Source of the DNA: Microcaldota archaeon
GTDB lineage: Archaea > Micrarchaeota > Micrarchaeia > Micrarchaeales > Micrarchaeaceae
Assembly (NCBI GenBank): GCA_021812105.1
Contig: JAKAOQ010000012.1
Location: forward strand, 1 to 15,156
Length of the DNA stretch: 15,156 nucleotides
Direction of reading: 5' to 3'
Positions 1 through 6,630 of the stretch are shown here, piece after piece. The position numbers and the translations under genes were made by a program. Position 1 is the stretch's first letter. Each line of letters begins with the position of its first letter. The notes beneath the pieces were generated by a model. That model saw nothing but the letters and a program-made list of their open reading frames with translations, made no database searches and was not told the DNA's origin.

Positions 1-198
1 CTTCGCGCCGGTAGCCATTATTGCCTTGTCTATTGAGCTGAGTATGCTTTTCAGGTTTGCCTTTGGCAGGAACACACCGTTATCCGACATTATGCCTTCG
101 TATCCGAGATGAAGGTCCGCAGCTACAAGCATGTTGAGGCTGCGTATGTACAGTATCGGAAGCCCGTCAACCGCGTTCATGTCGCTGTCTATTCTCAT
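1..198 (-). CDS. COG1407-type metallophosphoesterase (N-terminal part, runs off window)
   Basis: The 66 N-terminal residues are present; the gene continues beyond base 1. The stretch VAADLHLGYE (residues 25-34) is the first metal-binding motif (D-x-H, D28 and H30) of calcineurin-like phosphoesterases. The form DLHLGYE is typical of the archaeal/bacterial ICC-like family COG1407, whose bacterial members include PdeM. The start is ATG at 198, which overlaps the lhr TGA stop as ATGA, so the two are probably translationally coupled. Family knowledge: COG1407 phosphoesterases are often encoded beside Lhr helicases and are thought to act as nucleases or phosphodiesterases in DNA repair. I infer the same role here from motif and position. 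The other metal-binding motifs lie outside the window, so catalytic competence cannot be judged. Confidence 0.85.
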   Translation of the reverse strand, partial: MRIDSDMNAVDGLPILYIRSLNMLVAADLHLGYEGIMSDNGVFLPKANLKSILSSIDKAIMATGAK

Positions 199-2963
199 CT
201 ACGCGCCTTTTTCTTTTTGATTACGCTCCTACTTTTACTCTTTCCTTCGCTCTTTCTGATGCGGCCTTTTGCTGAGCTGCTCCTGCCACTGCCTCCGTTT
301 ATTTTCTTCATTACGGTCTTGTGCAGGTACTGGAGGTATTTCTGCTTGCCCTTCAGCGAGAGAACGTCCGCTTCTCCAAAAGTAAGCAGTACGTGAGCGA
401 ACGGCGACGGAACGTTTGTTTGTATTACCTGATGCTCAATCTCCCCGCTTCTCAATCTGCTTATTACTTCCTTTGTCCTGTCTATGTCCATCATATCGTA
501 GAGTATCTCCCTGTACGTCTCACTTACTACTGGGAAGTTGGGATCTATCTCCTCCGCTGCCTTGAGCAGGAGCTGGGAGTTAAACTGCTGCCTGCTGACC
601 GATATCTTCCAACCCTTGTAGTTCCTCAGCACCATGAAGCTCCTCGAGGCAACCTGCCTGAACTTCCTTCTCATGACTTCGGTCCTCCTTATGTTGTCCT
701 TGAGCACAGGGACGATGTCCTTGGAAATAATCTGTTTCATGGCTTTTTCTATTACGGCGTAGTCCACGTGCGAATCCTCCTCTACCGAAAGCACGAATCC
801 GTTGTCCGAGATGGTTATTCCTATCTCCTCATCCAGAGCGTCGCTAGTGTATATCGCAAAAAGCCTGGAAAGCGCATCGTTTACTCTCCTGCCATAGAGC
901 GAGTGAAACACTATGTACCTCCTGCCGGTATAGGGATCTATCGTTTCCTCTATCACGAAGTTTTTGTCGTTGGGAATTGTGCCGGTATACAGATACTGCT
1001 CCATGAAGTAGCGGTATATTGCTTCCTTCGCGTTGGAGTTTGTGGGAAGCGCTGCGAGTATCTTTTCGGTTTCTTCTGGAATTTTCGCCCTCGCGGTGAA
1101 CTTTCCAGTACCTTTCTCTGTTTCGGCATTCTTTATTGAATCGTACATCGTTCTTCTGAACGTGCTTATATCCTGCGCCAGTTCGAAGCTGAGCGGCAGC
1201 CTTTCCGAATACCACGGAGGTATCGTTGGCACATTAGATTTTGCATCCGATACATAACACCTCATCTTGTTGGAGTACTCGAACTTGTAGAGCTTTCCAC
1301 CGAGGGCGAATACGTCTCCGGGTTTCAGCCGCATCATGAATTCCTCCTCTATGTTGCCCACCCATTTCTTGCCAGCAGTGAAAACCCCTATCGCAACCTC
1401 GTCCGGTATTGTCCCGACGTTCAGCATGTATATTATCTTAGCGTACTTGCCCCTTCTCCCAAACATGCCTTCGGCCTCGTCGTACCATATCTTCCCGTAT
1501 ACCCTTCGGCTTTCCAGGCCTACGTAGTGGCCTGCTAGATAATCCAAAAGGGACAGGAATTGCTGCCTTGGCAGCTCGTGATACGCGTACGCTCTACGCA
1601 CTACGGATATCGCTCCATCGACAGACCACTTCTTGCTCAGCGACATTCCGACTACGTGCTGGGCGAGCACGTCAAGCGGCATCTTCGGGACCACGAACGC
1701 GTCGAGCTTCTTCTTGAACAGAGAATCGAGCATTATCGCGCACTCTATGAGGTCGTCCCTGTTGGTCACTATCATCTCTCCCTTCGCCGTTGACTTGAAG
1801 GAGTGTCCAGCCCTCCCTATTCTCTGGATAGCCTTAGTTATACTCTTGGGAGAACCCAGCTGTATAACGTTGTCTATAGAGCCTATGTCGACTCCGAGCT
1901 CAAGACTCGTTGATGTGACGGCACACTTGAGCGAACCGAGCTTCAGGAGCTCTTCGACTTCGAGCCTGTGCTCCCTAGAGAGGGAGCTGTGGTGCGCCGC
2001 TATGTCCTCGTCGGCGTAGCCGAACCTTTTTTTGAGGTTGAATATCACGCGCTCGGTACCGCTCCTTGTATTGGTGAAAATAAGCGTCGTCTTGCTCCTC
2101 TTTATTATGTCGTTCATCTCTCCGTATATCGCGTCTTCTACCTTCACATCGTCAGTGTAGATCATGTCTTTTACTGGGCTTATTACCTGGGCTTCGATTT
2201 TCTTGCTCCACGATGCATCGACCACAGTACAATCTCTGGGCTCGTTTTCGCTCTTGTATCCCACAAGGAACTTGGCCGCCTCCTCTATCGGATATAGCGT
2301 TGCCCCCATGCCGACCCTTTGAAAGTCGTGACCGACAGCGTCGGCGAGTCTCTCCATAGAAAGCGAAAGGTGCACGCCGCGCTTGTTGTTGGCGAGCTCA
2401 TGAATCTCGTCAACTATCAGGTATTTCAGGTCTTTCAGGTTCTCCATGAACTTTTCGGAGTTCAGTATTATGGATATGCTCTCGGGTGTCGTGATCAGTA
2501 TGTTGGGCGGCTTCACCAGCATCTTGTGCCTCTCGTTCTGCGGCGTATCGCCGGTCCTTACCGCTATAGACACCTTGCGTATGTTCTCCTTTATTACATC
2601 GTACTTTTTGTCGGCTTTTATCATATCGTATATCTCGTCAAGCGGCCTCGACAGATTCCTGTATACGTCGTTGTTGAGCGCCCTGAGGGGCGAGATGTAT
2701 ATGCAGTATACCTTGTCCTCAAGCTTTCCATCCAGGGACTTGTTGAACAGGTCGTTTATTATAGATAGGAACGCGCTGAGCGTCTTTCCGCTGCCCGTTG
2801 GAGCGGTGATTAGCACGTTTTTTCTGTCGCTTATCAGCTTGAATGAGAATCTTTGTGGTGGAGTGAGCTCGCCAAAGTTTTTCTGAAACCACCCCTTCAC
2901 GTAGTCGTTGAGCACGCCCAGGCTCTCCGAATCGCTGAATGGCTTGTCAAGATGTTCTATCAT
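195..2963 (-). CDS. lhr: Lhr-family superfamily 2 DNA/RNA helicase
   Basis: A 922-residue protein with the full SF2 helicase core: Walker A APTGSGKT (54-61), motif Ia SPLRALNND (91-99), RTGDT (136-140), TTPES (158-162), the Walker B box DEIH (185-188), motif III GMGAT (218-222), TNTRSGTE in motif IV (297-304), TSLELGVDIG in motif V (352-361) and QRIGRAGH in motif VI (380-387). The long C-terminal half fits the Lhr core (winged helix plus Lhr-specific domain), and the length is normal for archaeal Lhr. Family members are ATP-dependent 3'-5' helicases acting on DNA or RNA:DNA hybrids in repair or recombination. The last 37 residues or so form a Ser/Lys/Arg-rich basic tail ending in KKKKARR, probably disordered and nucleic-acid binding. 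The gene has its own promoter and overlaps the downstream phosphoesterase by 4 nt. I cannot separate the aLhr1 and aLhr2 subfamilies by eye. Confidence 0.95.
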   Translation of the reverse strand: MIEHLDKPFSDSESLGVLNDYVKGWFQKNFGELTPPQRFSFKLISDRKNVLITAPTGSGKTLSAFLSIINDLFNKSLDGKLEDKVYCIYISPLRALNNDVYRNLSRPLDEIYDMIKADKKYDVIKENIRKVSIAVRTGDTPQNERHKMLVKPPNILITTPESISIILNSEKFMENLKDLKYLIVDEIHELANNKRGVHLSLSMERLADAVGHDFQRVGMGATLYPIEEAAKFLVGYKSENEPRDCTVVDASWSKKIEAQVISPVKDMIYTDDVKVEDAIYGEMNDIIKRSKTTLIFTNTRSGTERVIFNLKKRFGYADEDIAAHHSSLSREHRLEVEELLKLGSLKCAVTSTSLELGVDIGSIDNVIQLGSPKSITKAIQRIGRAGHSFKSTAKGEMIVTNRDDLIECAIMLDSLFKKKLDAFVVPKMPLDVLAQHVVGMSLSKKWSVDGAISVVRRAYAYHELPRQQFLSLLDYLAGHYVGLESRRVYGKIWYDEAEGMFGRRGKYAKIIYMLNVGTIPDEVAIGVFTAGKKWVGNIEEEFMMRLKPGDVFALGGKLYKFEYSNKMRCYVSDAKSNVPTIPPWYSERLPLSFELAQDISTFRRTMYDSIKNAETEKGTGKFTARAKIPEETEKILAALPTNSNAKEAIYRYFMEQYLYTGTIPNDKNFVIEETIDPYTGRRYIVFHSLYGRRVNDALSRLFAIYTSDALDEEIGITISDNGFVLSVEEDSHVDYAVIEKAMKQIISKDIVPVLKDNIRRTEVMRRKFRQVASRSFMVLRNYKGWKISVSRQQFNSQLLLKAAEEIDPNFPVVSETYREILYDMMDIDRTKEVISRLRSGEIEHQVIQTNVPSPFAHVLLTFGEADVLSLKGKQKYLQYLHKTVMKKINGGSGRSSSAKGRIRKSEGKSKSRSVIKKKKARR

Positions 2964-2990
2964 TTTTACCGCTTGAAAAAATAGAATAGG

Positions 2991-2999
2991 TATAATAAA
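2991..2999 (-). promoter_or_regulatory. TATA box of the lhr-phosphoesterase operon
   Basis: TTTATTATA on the minus strand lies about 32 nt (centre) upstream of the lhr ATG, after a GC-rich CGCGG. Archaeal transcription starts about 25 nt downstream of the TATA centre, so the mRNA would have a leader of only a few bases; no Shine-Dalgarno sequence precedes the ATG. A short T-tract follows in the leader (2976-2981). The rest of the 94-nt gap (2964-3057) holds only a TCGATCGA palindrome near 3049-3056, and I see no convincing terminator for the upstream DUF192 gene. Confidence 0.6.
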
Positions 3000-3057
3000 C
3001 CGCGAAAGGCTTATTAGCGTTTACCACGCACGCTGCTACACGCTTACATCGATCGAG

Positions 3058-3552
3058 TCAGCTCGTTGCAATCCTATCTCCTATTGCGATCGTGATGCCT
3101 TTCTTGAGTTCGAGCACCTCGCTGCCGTTGTGACACACCACGTAGTCGCTTTCCGGAGTAGCGTTATAGAGGTACACCACGCTGCCGTTTTCTATCCACG
3201 CCTGAATCAACGGCTCGGGGGTATTTTTCATCCAGAAGCACGGATAGCTGGGAAGGTTGATGAACAGCTCCCCTACAATCGAGTTGGTGCTGGAGAACGT
3301 GTAGTTCATCAAGCCCCTTGTCTGCTGCTGCCCTGTACTCGCCAGGAAGACCGAATAGGTAGAATTGCCGATGCTTACAGTAGTAACGTTTAGTGTTATG
3401 ATTCTGGTAGTAGGAGTATGCAGATATGCAGCAAGCGAGGATACGACCGCTATGATAACTAGGCCGATGACCAAAAAAGCTTTTGATTGCTTGCTCATCG
3501 TGCGGCCTTTTTGTAGCAAGGACTGGCGTCGCCTGCTCCAGCGCAGAATCAT
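3058..3552 (-). CDS. DUF192 family protein, membrane-anchored or secreted
   Basis: The residues conserved in DUF192 (PF02643) are in order: RGLM (79-82), GELF (94-97), FWMKNT (106-111), a hydrophobic strand ending IENGSVV, VLELKKG (146-152) and a C-terminal GD (158-159). A basic N-terminus and one hydrophobic segment (about 25-43) suggest a signal anchor, with the DUF192 domain outside the cell. Six N-x-S/T sequons (N55, N63, N83, N122, N130, N142) all follow that segment, and C105 and C140 could form a disulfide. The family's biochemical function is not established. The first ATG (3552) overlaps the ferredoxin stop as ATGA. An internal ATG at 3498 (MSKQSK) would remove an 18-residue Arg-rich lead and has a weak AAGG upstream, so the start is uncertain. 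Co-translation with the ferredoxin is likely either way. Confidence 0.85.
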   Translation of the reverse strand: MILRWSRRRQSLLQKGRTMSKQSKAFLVIGLVIIAVVSSLAAYLHTPTTRIITLNVTTVSIGNSTYSVFLASTGQQQTRGLMNYTFSSTNSIVGELFINLPSYPCFWMKNTPEPLIQAWIENGSVVYLYNATPESDYVVCHNGSEVLELKKGITIAIGDRIATS

Positions 3553-3887
3553 TTGTATATGGACTGGTACTTTGTGCCTGAATCATCAGTTATCGTTATG
3601 CATTCCCCCTCGCACTCTATGAGGCACGCCTGGCAGAGTATGCAGGCTTCCCCGTTTACCGCTACAGATTTCTCCTTGTAGTGGTTGTGCCCGTCGTTAA
3701 CTCCGTTCCACTTCGCGAATACGGCCGGGTCGTTCTGGCCCTTCCACTGCGCCTCTGCCGGCGCCTTGTCTGCGTTGAGCTTCTCCATAGGTGAATCCAG
3801 CGGTACCATTTCAAAAACGGCCACCGGGCACACATCGTGGCAGTGCGAACAGCCGGTGCATTTCGGTTTGTCTACGTAAACTTCCAT
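3549..3887 (-). CDS. Dicluster ferredoxin with long inter-cluster insertion
   Basis: 112 residues. Cluster I ligands are C10, C13, C16 and C20, followed by P21 and VAVFE; cluster II ligands are C82, C85, C88 and C92. The spacing CxxCxxCxxxC at both sites predicts two [4Fe-4S] clusters. The order resembles thermoacidophile ferredoxins of the Sulfolobus/Thermoplasma type (CPVxVF..., then EACIxCxACxxxC). Between the clusters lies an insertion of roughly 50 residues rich in Trp, Asn and His (HNHY at 67-70), much longer than the usual loop. The residue after C92 is Glu instead of Pro, and an extra Cys (C96) follows. The role is cytoplasmic electron transfer; the partner cannot be told. It has its own promoter, starts at ATG 3887 and overlaps DUF192 by 4 nt. 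Confidence 0.93.
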   Translation of the reverse strand: MEVYVDKPKCTGCSHCHDVCPVAVFEMVPLDSPMEKLNADKAPAEAQWKGQNDPAVFAKWNGVNDGHNHYKEKSVAVNGEACILCQACLIECEGECITITDDSGTKYQSIYK

Positions 3888-3924
3888 GATAGCACTTGTT
3901 TTCGGATATTAAACATTCAAAAAC

Positions 3925-3932
3925 TATTTATA
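3925..3932 (-). promoter_or_regulatory. TATA box of the ferredoxin-DUF192 operon
   Basis: TATAAATA within TGTATAAATAG on the minus strand is centred about 41 nt upstream of the ferredoxin ATG. This predicts a start near 3900-3905 and a leader of about 15 nt. It sits in the 89-nt gap after the S5 stop, so the ferredoxin has a promoter separate from the ribosomal operon. A second AT-rich element (TTTAATAT, 3905-3912) is too close to the ATG to serve as the TATA box for this start codon. A TTTTT run (3919-3923) just downstream of the TATA box could also help end the ribosomal operon transcript. Confidence 0.65.
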
Positions 3933-3976
3933 CATTGACGCTACGACCCTTACCATTGCTTCTGCTTTTACTGCTC

Positions 3977-4639
3977 TCACTCCTTCTCCTCAAGGTTTTT
4001 CATGCTGAGCATGTTGAGTATCGCCCTGCTCGCCGCAACGAGGGTGTTGTATCTCGCCTTCGTGTGCCCGCGCGACGACGTCCACACGTCCTTTACTCCG
4101 GCCAGCTCCAGCATCTTCTTTATCGGGGCGCTCGCGACTACTCCGGTACCCCTCGGCGCAGGTTTAAGCTCTACGTCAACTCCTCCGCATCTTCCGCGGA
4201 CCGTGAATGGTATGCTGTGCTCTGTTCCGCAGTTGCACTGCCAGGAACCGCATCCGAGCAGTATAGGCATTATATTCCTCTTGGCGTCCTTTATCGCGCT
4301 GTCTATCGCGGCCTTCACTTCCGCGTCCTTTCCCATTCCGACTCCAACATGGCCGTTGCCGTCTCCGACTATGGCCGTTACCCTGAACTTCTGTTTCCTG
4401 TTGTTCTTTGTCATTCTCTGGACGCTCTCTATCTCTATTATCTCGTTCTTTATGTTTGGAAGCAGCGCGTCCACTATCTCCGTCTCTTCTATTTTCTTTC
4501 CCTGCGCGAATATCTGCTCTACGGATGTTATCTCGTGGGCCTTCACTTTCCTGCCGATCTCGGTCAGCGGCGCCCACGTCTCTGCGTTGAACACGGGCCC
4601 CTGCTCCGCACCTCTCCTCCTGTTGTTCCTTCCATTCAA
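3977..4639 (-). CDS. rps5: Small-subunit ribosomal protein S5 (uS5), TTG start
   Basis: 220 residues of archaeal/eukaryotic-type uS5. It has the N-terminal WAPLTEIGRKVK region, the double-stranded RNA-binding S5 domain (FRVTAIVGDGNGHVGVGMGK, about 85-104), the archaeal Cys-rich GCGSWQCNCGTEHSIPF stretch and the C-terminal PAPRGTGVV segment. uS5 lies near the mRNA entry channel and contributes to decoding accuracy. No in-frame ATG exists before residue 75, well inside the protein. The start is TTG at 4639, preceded by AGTGAT with a 3-nt spacer, the same arrangement as the L18 start. It is the last gene of the ribosomal operon here: L30, L15 and SecY, which usually follow in archaea, are replaced by an independently promoted ferredoxin. 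Confidence 0.96.
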   Translation of the reverse strand: MNGRNNRRRGAEQGPVFNAETWAPLTEIGRKVKAHEITSVEQIFAQGKKIEETEIVDALLPNIKNEIIEIESVQRMTKNNRKQKFRVTAIVGDGNGHVGVGMGKDAEVKAAIDSAIKDAKRNIMPILLGCGSWQCNCGTEHSIPFTVRGRCGGVDVELKPAPRGTGVVASAPIKKMLELAGVKDVWTSSRGHTKARYNTLVAASRAILNMLSMKNLEEKE

Positions 4640-4642
4640 AAT

Positions 4643-4648
4643 ATCACT
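4643..4648 (-). promoter_or_regulatory. Shine-Dalgarno site deciding the S5 TTG start
   Basis: AGTGAT ends 3 nt before TTG 4639 and contains the TGA stop of L18 (4644-4646). Sequence and spacing match the AGTGAT before the L18 ATG (5187-5192), which supports initiation at TTG and termination-reinitiation coupling between the two genes. Confidence 0.7.
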
Positions 4649-5183
4649 TCGCCTTTATCTTTTTCTTCGCCTCCTCGAAAACCGCGTCTATGTTTGAAAC
4701 GTCAAATCCTGCCTCTTTGTACGACGTGAACTTGCCGGCACCAGAGGACTTTGCGTATTCCCGTATGTGGGTTCCGGAAATCCTCTTCTCGTCTACTTCT
4801 ACGGCGCCTTGCATAGGCATGCCGTTGTCTGCCGCGCCCTTCGCGGCTGAAAAAATCACGGATGATTTGATCGGCTTGTACAGCCCTATATCCAGTATGC
4901 ACTTCTTGACCCCCAGCTTGCCCGCCTTCTGCGCCAGCAAAAATCCGGTGAGATAGGCAGTAGGTATGTTCGACCTGGGCTCCCAGCCAAACGCCTTTAG
5001 CTCCTTGGAGTACGCGCTCGCCAGTATCCTGTCTCCCTTCTGGTCGAACCCGACAAGCTGCGCTATTACGCCTCGGTTGCTCCTCCTGACTACGAGCCTG
5101 TCTATGCCGCTGTTAAGCATCCTTATCCTTTTCCTGTAGTTCGTCAGCGCGCTTGCCCTTCGTTTTTTTATCTTTCTAAACAT
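4644..5183 (-). CDS. rpl18: Large-subunit ribosomal protein L18 (uL18)
   Basis: 179 residues of the archaeal/eukaryotic L18/L5e type. The basic N-terminus and RRASALTNYRKRIRMLNSG lead into VVRRSNRGVIAQLV, and the core contains ASAYSKELKAFGW, then TAYLTGFLLAQKA and LDIGLYKPIKSSVIFSAAKGAADNG. uL18 binds 5S rRNA in the central protuberance with L5. It is slightly shorter than many archaeal homologues and ends in a Lys-rich tail. The start is ATG 5183, with AGTGAT ending 3 nt upstream. It lies 18 nt after L19e, and its stop overlaps the S5 Shine-Dalgarno site. Confidence 0.96.
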   Translation of the reverse strand: MFRKIKKRRASALTNYRKRIRMLNSGIDRLVVRRSNRGVIAQLVGFDQKGDRILASAYSKELKAFGWEPRSNIPTAYLTGFLLAQKAGKLGVKKCILDIGLYKPIKSSVIFSAAKGAADNGMPMQGAVEVDEKRISGTHIREYAKSSGAGKFTSYKEAGFDVSNIDAVFEEAKKKIKAK

Positions 5184-5201
5184 TCTATCACTTCATCGGT
5201 T

Positions 5202-5675
5202 TCATATGTGCCTGAGCTTCTCCACCTGCTCTTCGCTCAGCTGCACGCCGGTGCTCTGGACGTGGTGGAGCAGCGATATCTTGCTGGCGAACGTCCCTCC
5301 CTTTACGAGCGCGTATAGGCGCTTGAAGCTTGCGTTGTCTATGACCTTGCTCTCCTTCAGCGACTTTAGCACTCTTCTCTGCCCTCGTATTCTTTTCATG
5401 TATGATACGGCTGGCCTCGCTCCGGCCCCCCCTCGCCTGCTACCCGGCCCTCTCGATCTGCCCTCGTTCCTCTTTATCTCGAGCTCCCTGCCGTATATGC
5501 TCAGGTTTTTCTTCTCCTTTATCGTGTATATAGAGCCGTTTTTTACAAGTTCGCGCACGTCATCCTTGGTCAGCGCCTTTCTTGCCTCGGCCAGTGCGCT
5601 GGGCTTTATGCGGATCGCACTCTCGCCCCTACCCGTGATCTTGGAGGCAGCCCTTTTAACAAATTTAATACCCAT
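5202..5675 (-). CDS. rpl19e: Large-subunit ribosomal protein L19e (eL19)
   Basis: 157 residues. The family pattern is clear: RAASKITGRGESAIRI near the N-terminus, ALTKDDVRELVKNGSI, then a Gly/Arg-rich RNA-contacting linker (about 73-87, with GRSRGPGSRRGG), followed by the helical segment YMKRIRGQRRVLKSLKE and KRLYALVKGGTF. eL19 is found only in archaea and eukaryotes, stabilises 23S rRNA and takes part in subunit bridges. The length is about normal. The start is ATG 5675, with GAGTTGAT ending 3 nt upstream and overlapping the end of the 11-nt gap after L32e. Confidence 0.96.
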   Translation of the reverse strand: MGIKFVKRAASKITGRGESAIRIKPSALAEARKALTKDDVRELVKNGSIYTIKEKKNLSIYGRELEIKRNEGRSRGPGSRRGGAGARPAVSYMKRIRGQRRVLKSLKESKVIDNASFKRLYALVKGGTFASKISLLHHVQSTGVQLSEEQVEKLRHI

Positions 5676-5686
5676 TCAATCAACTC

Positions 5687-6046
5687 TCAAGCGTTTACAA
5701 TCCTGAACCCCTTCGCCGATGCCGCTACAGCCAGCTCTGACCTCTTCCTCTTTCCGAGAGACTTGGCGAAAGCTACATCGATGCTGTCGGGCTTGTTGTT
5801 CAACATCGCAGAGCCAAGCTCCTGGGCGTTGCGGACTAGCACGAGTCTCCTGCCGCTCTGCCTGACTCCAGACACCGACGCCGGATTCTTGTAGCCTATC
5901 ATAGGCTCTGCTCCAGCGAAAGCCTTCTTTATCCTTTTCTTGCTGTCCTGCCCGCGCTGCTTCCTCCACCTCTCTAGCACCCTCTTCCTGCTCTTGGTGC
6001 CGAAGTTTGGAACATTAAATTTCGGGTGCATTTTTTTACTCGCCAT
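5687..6046 (-). CDS. rpl32e: Large-subunit ribosomal protein L32e (eL32)
   Basis: 119 residues starting MASKKMHPKFNVPNFG. The signature RVLERWRKQRGQDSKKR, GYKNPASVSGVRQSG and the C-terminal VAVAASAKGFRIVNA-like end (read as LAVAASAKGFRIVNA) identify eL32, found only in archaea and eukaryotes. It is shorter than many archaeal eL32 proteins because it lacks an N-terminal extension. I chose ATG 6046 over the in-frame GTG at 6055: that GTG is itself part of AGTGAT, a Shine-Dalgarno element ending 4 nt before the ATG. The L6 TGA stop (6052-6054) lies inside the same element, so the two genes are probably translationally coupled. Confidence 0.95.
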   Translation of the reverse strand: MASKKMHPKFNVPNFGTKSRKRVLERWRKQRGQDSKKRIKKAFAGAEPMIGYKNPASVSGVRQSGRRLVLVRNAQELGSAMLNNKPDSIDVAFAKSLGKRKRSELAVAASAKGFRIVNA

Positions 6047-6050
6047 AAAA

Positions 6051-6056
6051 ATCACT
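6051..6056 (-). promoter_or_regulatory. Shine-Dalgarno site deciding the L32e start
   Basis: AGTGAT spans the L6 stop codon and ends 4 nt before ATG 6046. Taking the in-frame GTG at 6055 as the start would use this element as coding sequence and leave the gene without a comparable signal. Confidence 0.65.
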
Positions 6057-6618
6057 CAAGGGAATGATAAACACCGTCCTGGAATACCCGCACGTCCTTG
6101 TTTGTGACTTTGCACGCCATCCTTATGTTCGCGGCTGTCTGCGATACATCGTCACGGCTAGTGCCGTATATCCTGACGTTCTTGTCCTTGACCTCGATCT
6201 TCGTTGATCCAACTATCCTTGCCGTCCTGGGCTTCCTCTCCCCAAATATGTTCTTTATCGTGAAAGTATCGCCCTTTGCCTCCATTATTATCGGAAAATG
6301 TAGGAACACCGTTTCCATCTGCTCCTCGAAGTATTTGTTCACGCCGTTGACATCGTTGCTTATCTCCTTGACCATAGAATTTACCGATACCTCTGCCTTC
6401 TTTCTTAGCACCTTGTTCTGCGTCGCACTGACAGTTATCTTGTTGCCCTCCTTGGCGACGCTGAGCAGCGACCCGTCGAATTTTCGGGTGTTCTCTCCGA
6501 GCGGGCCCTTGACCCTGACGACCTCTCCATCTACTTCGACGTTCGTTCCTTCCGGTATCGCTACCTCTCCGGACACTATCTCGGCGTTCACTCCTTTTTT
6601 CTCAGCTTTCTTAGCCAT
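6052..6618 (-). CDS. rpl6: Large-subunit ribosomal protein L6 (uL6)
   Basis: 188 residues from ATG 6618 (MAKKAEKKG). The protein has the two repeated L6 alpha/beta modules. The first contains VAIPEGTNVEVDGEVVRVKGPLG and ends near the inter-domain helix. The second contains FPIIMEAKGDTFTIKNIFGERKPR, KIEVKDKNVRIYGTSRDDVSQTAANIR and a terminal RVFQDGVYHSLE, all typical of the archaeal L9/L6 form. uL6 binds 23S rRNA near the factor-binding site. An in-frame ATG lies at 6627 (MIFMAKK), but AATGAT ending 4 nt before ATG 6618 fits the start pattern of neighbouring genes, so I prefer the shorter form. The gap after S8 is 12 nt. Confidence 0.95.
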   Translation of the reverse strand: MAKKAEKKGVNAEIVSGEVAIPEGTNVEVDGEVVRVKGPLGENTRKFDGSLLSVAKEGNKITVSATQNKVLRKKAEVSVNSMVKEISNDVNGVNKYFEEQMETVFLHFPIIMEAKGDTFTIKNIFGERKPRTARIVGSTKIEVKDKNVRIYGTSRDDVSQTAANIRMACKVTNKDVRVFQDGVYHSLE

Positions 6619-6630
6619 GAATATCATTCA

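Noticed and set aside
321..1139. A 272-codon plus-strand open frame opposite the lhr gene
   Set aside because: It is a shadow of the lhr C-terminal half with no ribosome-binding site and no recognisable motif.
3049..3056. TCGATCGA palindrome between DUF192 and lhr, considered as an operator
   Set aside because: An 8-bp palindrome is expected by chance, has no repeat nearby, and lies about 50 nt upstream of the TATA box.
3896..4729. A 277-codon open frame on the plus strand opposite S5 and L18
   Set aside because: It lies antisense to two certain ribosomal genes, has a Leu/Arg/Tyr-rich low-complexity translation, and matches no family I recognise. Long antisense frames are expected from the codon use of these genes.
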